Shown: positions 1-4,677 of the stretch, in pieces
How the letters are laid out: every line of letters starts with the position of its first letter
Position numbering within the stretch: the stretch's first letter is position 1
NCBI GenBank assembly: GCA_046597895.1
Contig: JBKJJS010000279.1
Location: 1-6,812, forward strand
Reading direction: 5' to 3'
Length of the DNA: 6,812 nt
Origin: WLJO01 sp046597895
GTDB taxonomy: Bacteria > Actinomycetota > Acidimicrobiia > Acidimicrobiales > Ilumatobacteraceae
Program-made: the position numbers and the translations under genes
The notes under the pieces: model-generated
The model's database searches: none
What the model saw: the letters and a program-made list of their open reading frames with translations, nothing else
What the model was told of the DNA's origin: nothing

Positions 1-1
1 G

Positions 2-592
2 ATTTCCGTCGGCGGGCCCGATCCGGTAGGGCCCTCGATGATGGAGATCGTCGCCGCGGTGGCGCCGGCCCCGAGGTTGATCGACCTGGTCCGCCCGCAC
101 CTCCTCGAGCTCGTCGAGGCGACAGGGGAGGCGGCCGGGCTCTCGGTCCTCGCTGGCAGCGAGGTCCACTACCTGGATCAGGTCGATTCCCCGAACGCCG
201 TCCAGGTACGCGACTGGACGGGTGAACGCCTGGCCCCCCATGGCGTCTCGTCGGGCCTGGTGCTGATGGCCTTCGGTCCACCGGAGCGGGTCGATGATGT
301 TCTGAGCCGCCCGCTGGCCCACTTCACCCCGAGGACGATGGTCGACCCGGCCGCCATCCGGGCCCGGCTCGAGCAAATCCGGGCCGATGGCTACGCGTGG
401 ATTCACGAGGAGTTCGAGGTCGGTGCGAACTCGGTCGCCGCCCCGATCCGGTTGGCCACCGGCGTCGTAGTGGCGGCCATCCATGCGCACGGACCGGCCT
501 ACCGATTCCCCGTGGCCGGCGCGGAGGCGCAAGTCGGGGCGTTGGTCGCCACGGTCGCCGCCCGCGCCAGTCGCCAACTCGCCTCGGCCTGA
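2..592 (+). CDS. IclR-family transcriptional regulator, C-terminal effector-binding part (5' end cut by window edge)
   Basis: The frame is open from the left edge to a TGA at 590-592, giving 196 visible residues. They match the ligand-binding domain of IclR regulators: a linker helix ending in LVRPHLLELVEATGEAAGLS, then a strand pair with EVHYLDQVDSPNAVQVRDWTG, the loop PHGVSSGLVLMAF, a helix with RARLEQIRADGYAW, and the terminal GANSVAAPIR...GVVVAAIHAHGPAYRF segment that lines the effector pocket in this family. IclR proteins are usually about 240-270 residues, so the missing part is mainly the N-terminal winged helix that binds DNA. The ATG at 38-40 is internal to the domain linker and is not the likely start. 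The regulated genes and the ligand cannot be told from here. The gene converges on the nitroreductase with one base between the stops. Family call is firm; function is otherwise unknown. Confidence 0.9.
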   Translation: MSVGGPDPVGPSMMEIVAAVAPAPRLIDLVRPHLLELVEATGEAAGLSVLAGSEVHYLDQVDSPNAVQVRDWTGERLAPHGVSSGLVLMAFGPPERVDDVLSRPLAHFTPRTMVDPAAIRARLEQIRADGYAWIHEEFEVGANSVAAPIRLATGVVVAAIHAHGPAYRFPVAGAEAQVGALVATVAARASRQLASA

Positions 593-593
593 G

Positions 594-1328
594 CTATCGG
601 GGTGGGCCGGCGGCGGTGTGGGTCGTGCCGGGTGGGTCGACGGCCCAGTCGGCGGACGAACCCCATGTCTCGCTGAAGACCAACTCGCCCATCGGACGAC
701 GTCGCACCGGCCCGTGGCCGCCCTCAGGCTTGCCGAGGGTGATGGTTGCCGCCACGAAGACGTGCTCGGGGATACCCAGCAGCACGCGCAGTTGGGGCTC
801 GGCCATCCCGTGGAACCCGGTGATCACCCCTCCATACCCGAGCGCCCGGGCGGCCAGCAGGATGTTCTGACATGCCGGATAGATCGACGCCCCCTCGTTG
901 GGGATGGGCTCGCGGTACCGCACGAGGCACGGCAGGATGAGCGCGGGCACCGTGTCGAACTCATCGACGTAGCGCTGCATCGTCGCCGCCATCCTGGCCT
1001 TCGGCGACGGAACCGAATTGCCGCCGACGGCGCCCGAGCCGCGGTCGTAGCCGTCCTTCACCCGCTTGGCGTCCCACATACGCCGCGCACCAGCACCGAT
1101 GAGCGCCTTGGCCTCGGCCGCCTTCGGCCCATCGGTGAGCACGAGGAAACGGAAGGGCTGGCGGTTCGAGCCGCTCGGCGCTCGAGTGGCCGCAAACAGG
1201 ATGGCCCGCAACACGTGGGGCGGGACGGGTTCGTCGCGGTAACGGCGGATGGCCCGCGTCGTGGCGAGACCATCCAGGAGCCCGATCGTGTCAGGCGGCA
1301 ACGCGGTGTCGCCGAGTTCCACCGTCAC
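594..1328 (-). CDS. Nitroreductase-family flavoprotein
   Basis: This 244-residue protein has the order of motifs seen in FMN-binding nitroreductases. The N-terminal phosphate-binding stretch TTRAIRRYRDEPVP lies at about 23-36, APSGSNRQPFRFLVL at 50-64, and the helix EGASIYPACQNILLAARALG with the following YGG at about 145-167. The C-terminal basic loop GKPEGGHGPVRRRP is at 199-212. Enzymes of this fold use NAD(P)H to reduce nitro groups, quinones, enones or related substrates, usually as cytosolic homodimers; the substrate here is unknown. The start is a GTG at 1328-1326 that overlaps the stop of the upstream kinase in a GTGA, so translation is probably coupled. It is the last gene of the minus-strand operon and ends in TAG at 596-594. 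A segment of about 35 residues rich in Gly, Ser and Arg/Lys (about 85-118) separates the two conserved halves and may form a lid or dimer contact. Family assignment is strong; reaction is not assigned. Confidence 0.9.
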   Translation of the reverse strand: MTVELGDTALPPDTIGLLDGLATTRAIRRYRDEPVPPHVLRAILFAATRAPSGSNRQPFRFLVLTDGPKAAEAKALIGAGARRMWDAKRVKDGYDRGSGAVGGNSVPSPKARMAATMQRYVDEFDTVPALILPCLVRYREPIPNEGASIYPACQNILLAARALGYGGVITGFHGMAEPQLRVLLGIPEHVFVAATITLGKPEGGHGPVRRRPMGELVFSETWGSSADWAVDPPGTTHTAAGPPR

Positions 1329-2419
1329 CCAGTGATCAAGTCGAGGGCGTGCAGGTCGACCGGCAACGCGAAGTGGCGCTCGACCATCGAACCGATCAGG
1401 GCCACCCCGCGCTCGTTGCCCATGTCGAGTCCGCCGCCGACGAGGACGGCCGACCCCATTCCGACGAGGCTGGCGAGTCGGTAGTCGGCGACCAACTCGT
1501 CGAACGAATAGTCATCGACCCCGTGGGCCACGAGCCCGTCGTGGTAGGCGTGGAGGAACACGTCCTCGTGGGTGCGGCGTACTTCCAGTGTCACGCTGCC
1601 GCCCAGTAGGTACGCAAGGTCGTACACGCCCGGCCCCCGGCCGAGCGACTGCCAGTCGAGGGTCACGAGTGGCGCATCCGGGGCACCGTCGTCGTACAGG
1701 AAGTTGTCGCACCGGTAGTCCATGTGGAGCAACGTCCACGGGCGTTCGCCGAGTCGCTTCATGCACGACAGGTAGTGCACGGCGACCGCATCGCCCACCG
1801 CCACGGCGCCGGGGCCGAGGCGATCGGCGAAGCGCTGCTGCGTGGCCGTCCACAGGTCCGGGAACACGGCAGCGAACCCCTCGATGCGGGGGTGGACCAC
1901 GCTCGGCACCCAGTCGAGGTCGGCGACCTTGCCCCACCATGGACCGTGGAGGTCGGCCAGCATCCGCACGGCGTGCATCATCTCGTCCGGAGTCATCCCC
2001 TCGACCTGGTCGAGCATCCGCAGCCCGGACAGGTCCTCCATCAGGATGACGAAGTCTCCGTTGTCGGCCCGGTCGGCGTAGTACGTCGCCGGCACCCGGA
2101 GCGCGGTGTGGGCAGCCAGCTCTTGATAGAAGCGGACCTCGGACACGTACAGACCGAGGGTGATCCCCTGCTCTCGGTTGGCCGGGAAGGTCGACGGCTG
2201 CTTCACGACGACGGACGTCGGAGCACGGTGGGTGTCACCGACGTACGTCGGCACGAGCCGGTGGATGACACCCATGATGCCCACGCCCAGCCCAACCTGC
2301 CAGCGGGCGATGTCGGTGACCTGGCCGGAGGGGCCGAGCGCACCACCGTGCTGAAGGGCCACGGTGAGCCACTCCGGCGTCACGTCATCGATGTCGGCGG
2401 GAACAGTGAGTCCGTCCAT
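1325..2419 (-). CDS. APH/ecdysteroid-kinase-like phosphotransferase
   Basis: The 364-residue product has a protein-kinase-like fold of the aminoglycoside phosphotransferase/choline kinase/EcKinase clan. Visible landmarks are a glycine-rich loop VGLGVGIMG at about 42-50, the putative ATP-binding lysine K73 in VVVKQP, a helix with E94 (YVSEVRFYQE), and the hinge-like FVILMEDL at 123-130. The catalytic loop HMDYRCDNF follows, with D234 as likely base and N239 as metal ligand, then the second metal aspartate D255 in LVTLDWQSLGRGPGVYDLAY. All key catalytic residues are present, so it should be active. Such enzymes phosphorylate small hydroxylated molecules; the subgroup with an LDWQ motif and the long WWGKV...DW segment is not known for drug resistance. 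The ATG start at 2419-2417 lies 26 bp after the PPOX stop and has no clear Shine-Dalgarno; an extended -10-like TGCTAATAC sits just upstream. Its 3' end overlaps the nitroreductase start by 4 bp. The substrate is unknown. Confidence 0.85.
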   Translation of the reverse strand: MDGLTVPADIDDVTPEWLTVALQHGGALGPSGQVTDIARWQVGLGVGIMGVIHRLVPTYVGDTHRAPTSVVVKQPSTFPANREQGITLGLYVSEVRFYQELAAHTALRVPATYYADRADNGDFVILMEDLSGLRMLDQVEGMTPDEMMHAVRMLADLHGPWWGKVADLDWVPSVVHPRIEGFAAVFPDLWTATQQRFADRLGPGAVAVGDAVAVHYLSCMKRLGERPWTLLHMDYRCDNFLYDDGAPDAPLVTLDWQSLGRGPGVYDLAYLLGGSVTLEVRRTHEDVFLHAYHDGLVAHGVDDYSFDELVADYRLASLVGMGSAVLVGGGLDMGNERGVALIGSMVERHFALPVDLHALDLITG

Positions 2420-2428
2420 GGTGGCGCG

Positions 2429-2437
2429 GTATTAGCA
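2429..2437 (-). promoter_or_regulatory. Possible internal extended -10 promoter before the kinase gene
   Basis: In the 26-bp gap between the PPOX stop and the kinase ATG the minus strand reads TGCTAATAC, a TGn-TAATAC extended -10-like element, followed by nine bases and the ATG. Transcription from it would begin very close to the start codon, giving a nearly leaderless kinase mRNA, which would explain the missing ribosome binding site. No convincing -35 was seen. This is pattern-based only; the kinase may equally be expressed just by read-through from the upstream genes. Confidence 0.3.
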
Positions 2438-2445
2438 CTCGCGGA

Positions 2446-2853
2446 TCAGATACGCCCGATCGCCCGATCCGGCACGAGCCGGATGATCACTCGGCCGGCC
2501 ACATCGAGACCCTTCACGAAGTCGCGCTCGAGTTGCGCAGCGTGGTCAGGCAACAACGACGCCTGCACTCGGCGGCTCAGCGCTTCGCGCTCGGGATCGT
2601 CGGCGATCCGCTCGGCGGTGCCGTACACCGACAGGCAGCGCTGATCGTCGGTCACCGTGATGCCGATCAATGGCTGGTGAGCAGTGTTGACCCACTTGGC
2701 CGCCGCCCGCCTCGTGGACACCACGATGTCCTGGCCGTCCCAGTGGTACGCCACCATCGTCACCTGCGGCGCCCCGGACCGCCCGACCGTGGCGATAAGG
2801 GCCCACCGGTTGGTCTGGAGGAACGTGTCCTGTTCGGAGGTGAGCATGGTCAT
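2446..2853 (-). CDS. PPOX-class (probably F420-dependent) oxidoreductase
   Basis: This small 135-residue protein has the split-barrel flavin-binding fold of the pyridoxamine 5'-phosphate oxidase-like family, close to the F420-dependent actinobacterial branch. The visible pattern is an N-terminal helix (SEQDTFLQTNRWALIATV), then GRSGAPQVTMVAYHWDGQDI at about 24-43, VVSTRRAAAKWVNTAHQPLI at 44-63 (the basic stretch that contacts cofactor phosphate in relatives), a strand ending in LSVYGTAERI, and a C-terminal VIIRLVPDRAIGRI strand. The length is normal for the family. Members reduce small substrates with F420H2 or bind flavin or heme; the specific reaction is unknown. ATG at 2853-2851 was chosen; a second ATG two codons later (2847-2845) is equally possible because neither has a clear ribosome binding site. 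The start is 9 bp after the stop of the sigma-like gene, so coupling is likely. FMN rather than F420 use cannot be excluded. Confidence 0.85.
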   Translation of the reverse strand: MTMLTSEQDTFLQTNRWALIATVGRSGAPQVTMVAYHWDGQDIVVSTRRAAAKWVNTAHQPLIGITVTDDQRCLSVYGTAERIADDPEREALSRRVQASLLPDHAAQLERDFVKGLDVAGRVIIRLVPDRAIGRI

Positions 2854-2862
2854 GGTGCTGGG

Positions 2863-3639
2863 TTAGCAGTTGTCATCACCTCCGCCCCAACCGAGCGTGG
2901 CGACGCGCAGCGCCGATGCGACCCGGGCCCGCCGGTACCGCTCGGTGCGGTGAGTCACCTTGCGCTCCTGCGCCAACGCTGCCGTGCTGCGGCCGCTCGC
3001 CAATGCGCCAGCAAACCGGATGTCGTCGAGGTCGATGCCGGCGTCGCGGCCATCGCACAACACCTCCACGACCTCATCGAAGGCCGACGTGACCGTGGGC
3101 GCTGAATGCTCGGCGATGGGACCGGGAATCTCCCGACGCACCATGACCCGCCGTGCCGAACGGGTGAACGCCTGGTACTCGATGTCACGCAACAGGTTGC
3201 CCGCCACGAGGTGGGGCCGGCGGTCGATGGGATAGGCCCGGATGACGATCCAACCGGCTCCGAGCAACTCGTCGAAGGCCTCGTAGGCCCGACCGACGTG
3301 CCCGTGTGAGCGCCGGCGGGCGATGGCGACCAACCCGGGGAGGATCCGTTGCAACACCACCCGGGCGGCCACCGCATCCACGGCCGCGTCCCGGACGAGC
3401 GCGGCGAGTGCACCGTCGCTGCCGTCGGCTGGCACCCACGCCCATCCGGATCGCGTGGGGTGCGGCGCGTATCCCGTGGCCATGAGCAAGGTGGACAGGT
3501 CCGTCCGATGGCGTACCAACCGGTCCCAGTCCTCGAGGACCGGCTGACCGATCGGACGGCGGTGATGAGGGGGCCGTACGGCGAGCATGGGAACGATCAT
3601 CCGCACGGCACTCACCGGGTGACACACCGGATCACTCAC
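2863..3639 (-). CDS. Sigma-70-like helix-turn-helix protein (putative transcription regulator)
   Basis: The 258-residue product resembles poorly characterised actinobacterial proteins with a sigma-factor-like layout. After a variable N-terminus comes a segment (about 34-57) starting VLEDWDRLVRHRTDLSTLL. Next is a helical block at about 78-170 (AARVVLQRILPGLVAIARRR, then AYEAFDELLGAGWIVIRAYP and HLVAGNLLRDIEYQAF) that looks like sigma region 2. A C-terminal block at about 203-245 (DLDDIRFAGALASGRSTAAL, then ERKVTHRTERYRRARVASAL) resembles a region-4 or LuxR-like helix-turn-helix. There is no membrane segment or signal peptide. It is the first gene of the four-gene minus-strand operon, 9 bp ahead of the PPOX gene, and diverges from the carbamoylase gene. 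The start is uncertain: in-frame GTG codons at 3639, 3627 and 3615 each fall within a 12-bp tandem repeat, and ATGs follow at 3600 and 3588. Whether it works as a true sigma factor, a DNA-binding regulator or something else is inference. Confidence 0.65.
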   Translation of the reverse strand: MSDPVCHPVSAVRMIVPMLAVRPPHHRRPIGQPVLEDWDRLVRHRTDLSTLLMATGYAPHPTRSGWAWVPADGSDGALAALVRDAAVDAVAARVVLQRILPGLVAIARRRSHGHVGRAYEAFDELLGAGWIVIRAYPIDRRPHLVAGNLLRDIEYQAFTRSARRVMVRREIPGPIAEHSAPTVTSAFDEVVEVLCDGRDAGIDLDDIRFAGALASGRSTAALAQERKVTHRTERYRRARVASALRVATLGWGGGDDNC

Positions 3640-3656
3640 CGGATTTCACCCCGGCG
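3609..3656. repeat. Four imperfect 12-bp tandem repeats across the sigma-like gene start
   Basis: Read on the plus strand, four units lie exactly end to end: CACTCACCGGGT (3609-3620), GACACACCGGAT (3621-3632), CACTCACCGGAT (3633-3644) and TTCACCCCGGCG (3645-3656). The core CACCGG is shared by the first three, and the fourth has CCCCGG. Because the unit is four codons long, the first three units on the minus strand encode the related tetrapeptides VSDP, VCHP and VSAV and offer in-frame GTG codons. The first unit also contains the inverted repeat TCACC-G-GGTGA (3612-3622). The position at a divergent promoter suggests an operator array, but simple tandem duplication is an equally good explanation. 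Confidence 0.6.
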
Positions 3657-3704
3657 GTCAAGAGTTGGGCAATGTTTTTCACTGGTGTCTGGCAGCATGA
3701 AGGG
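3640..3704. promoter_or_regulatory. Divergent intergenic control region
   Basis: These 65 bp separate the sigma-like gene (minus) from the carbamoylase gene (plus) and hold the promoters for both directions. On the minus strand a TTGACC hexamer (3661-3656) resembles a -35 box, but no good -10 lies 16-18 bp further on. On the plus strand an extended -10-like element is present near 3690-3698. A short T-run at 3675-3679 makes this the most AT-rich spot in the neighbourhood. The end nearest the minus-strand gene carries part of the 12-bp repeat array. Confidence 0.45.
3690..3698 (+). promoter_or_regulatory. Possible extended -10 element for leaderless carbamoylase transcript
   Basis: The sequence TGGCAGCAT (TGn plus CAGCAT) ends six bases before the GTG at 3705. 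The purine run GAAGGG abuts that GTG directly, so it is too close to act as a Shine-Dalgarno site. The arrangement therefore fits a leaderless actinobacterial transcript that begins at or near the start codon. A nearly identical element precedes the molybdenum hydroxylase gene. There is no recognisable -35 box. Confidence 0.35.
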
Positions 3705-4631
3705 GTGAGCCGCATCGTCACCGTCGGGGCCGCCCAACTCGGCCCGATCCAACGTGACCACACCCGCGTCGACGTGGTGGAGCGGTTGGTCGAACTCCTC
3801 CACCAGGGAGCGGCCAACGGGTGCGATCTCGTCGTCTACCCCGAGTTGGCCCTCACCACGTTCTTCCCTCGCTGGTTCGTCGAGGACATCCGTGAGTTCG
3901 ACCACTTCTACGAGCGCGCCATGCCCAACCCGGCCACGCAGCCCCTGTTCGACGAGGCGAAACGGCTCGGCATCGGCTTTTGCCTCGGGTACGCGCTGCT
4001 CGACGGCGACGGCCGCCGGTGGAACGTCCAGACGCTCGTCGAACGTGACGGCCGCCAGGTCGCCACGTTCAAGAAGGTCCACATCCCCGGCCACGAGCAC
4101 CACGAGCCGGACCGGCCCTTCCAGCACGCTGAGCGCTACTACTTCGAGCCGAGTCCAGAGGGCTTCGGGGTGTGGAGGGCGTTCGGCGGCCTCGTCGGCA
4201 TGATGATCTGCAACGACCGGCGCTGGCCGGAGAGCTACCGGGAGATGGGTCTCCAGGGCGTCGAGATGATCCTCTGCGGCTACAACACGCCGCTGCACTA
4301 CGTGCCGGACCCGAGCCAGGACGTCCTGCAGGGTTTCCACAACGCGCTCGTCATGCAGTCGGGCGCCTACCAGAACGGCACCTGGGTGGTCGGGGTGGCC
4401 AAGGGTGGGGTGGAGGAGGGTGTCGACTCTCTCGGCCAGAGCTGCATCGTCGCCCCGAGCGGTCAGATCGTGGCCCAGGCGTACACCGCGGGCGACGAAT
4501 TGTTGGTGGCCCGCTGCGACCTGGACTGGTGCGCGAAGTACAAGGGCACGCTGTTCGACTTCGAGCGCTACCGGCGCCCCGAGGTCTACGGCCGCATCAC
4601 CGGCCAGCGTGGTGTCATCGAACCGCCGTGA
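3705..4631 (+). CDS. N-carbamoyl-D-amino-acid amidohydrolase (D-carbamoylase), nitrilase superfamily
   Basis: The 308-residue product hydrolyses, by family, N-carbamoyl-D-amino acids to the free D-amino acid, CO2 and ammonia in the cytosol. It follows the Agrobacterium D-carbamoylase pattern throughout: YPELALTTFFPRW with catalytic E47, FKKVHIPG with K124, and MMICNDRRWPES with nucleophile C169. The residues R172-R173, H141 in RPFQHAERYYFEP, and N193-T194 in CGYNTPLHY match those used in this subgroup to hold the carbamoyl substrate. Later QSGAYQNGTWVVGVAKGG and SCIVAPSGQIVA match as well. The GTG at 3705 gives the usual length of about 305 residues and an N-terminus beginning with the SRIVTVGAAQLGP strand; the ATG at 3672 would add 11 unconserved residues. 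The gene is divergent from the sigma-like gene and 46 bp upstream of the molybdenum hydroxylase. A related ureido or carbamoyl substrate is possible; beta-ureidopropionase is less likely because its active-site surroundings differ. Confidence 0.88.
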   Translation: MSRIVTVGAAQLGPIQRDHTRVDVVERLVELLHQGAANGCDLVVYPELALTTFFPRWFVEDIREFDHFYERAMPNPATQPLFDEAKRLGIGFCLGYALLDGDGRRWNVQTLVERDGRQVATFKKVHIPGHEHHEPDRPFQHAERYYFEPSPEGFGVWRAFGGLVGMMICNDRRWPESYREMGLQGVEMILCGYNTPLHYVPDPSQDVLQGFHNALVMQSGAYQNGTWVVGVAKGGVEEGVDSLGQSCIVAPSGQIVAQAYTAGDELLVARCDLDWCAKYKGTLFDFERYRRPEVYGRITGQRGVIEPP

Positions 4632-4661
4632 TGGCCCCCTGATGCCGGTGAGCCGTGACTT

Positions 4662-4670
4662 TGACAGAAT
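4662..4670 (+). promoter_or_regulatory. Possible extended -10 element for leaderless molybdenum hydroxylase transcript
   Basis: TGACAGAAT (TGn plus CAGAAT) lies in the 46-bp gap after the carbamoylase stop and ends seven bases before the GTG at 4678. No purine-rich ribosome binding site lies between, which suits a leaderless transcript. It resembles the TGGCAGCAT element before the carbamoylase gene, so the two genes may share a promoter class. The overlapping TTGACA (4661-4666) is too close to the start to act as a -35 for this gene. Confidence 0.35.
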
Positions 4671-4677
4671 GTGACGC

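Noticed and set aside
483..1484. A 333-codon open frame on the plus strand
   Set aside because: It overlaps the IclR end in another frame and then runs opposite the nitroreductase and the kinase 3' end; the composition is Arg- and Pro-rich shadow type.
1325..2419. Aminoglycoside resistance gene
   Set aside because: The fold and catalytic loop are shared by many small-molecule kinases; the sequence does not resemble known resistance enzymes, and the genomic context is metabolic.
1724..2644. A 306-codon open frame on the plus strand
   Set aside because: It is antisense to the kinase and PPOX genes, crosses their junction and shows no domain features.
3609..3656. The 12-bp repeats as a CRISPR array
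   Set aside because: The units are contiguous with no spacers, far too short, and there are no cas genes.
3672..3704. ATG at 3672 as the carbamoylase start
   Set aside because: It would add 11 residues not seen in the family and would place the extended -10-like element inside the coding region; the GTG at 3705 gives the usual N-terminus. It cannot be fully excluded.
4661..4666. Perfect TTGACA as a -35 box for the molybdenum hydroxylase
   Set aside because: It is 11 bases before the start codon, and the position 17 bases further on reads ATGTGG inside the gene, so no matching -10 exists.
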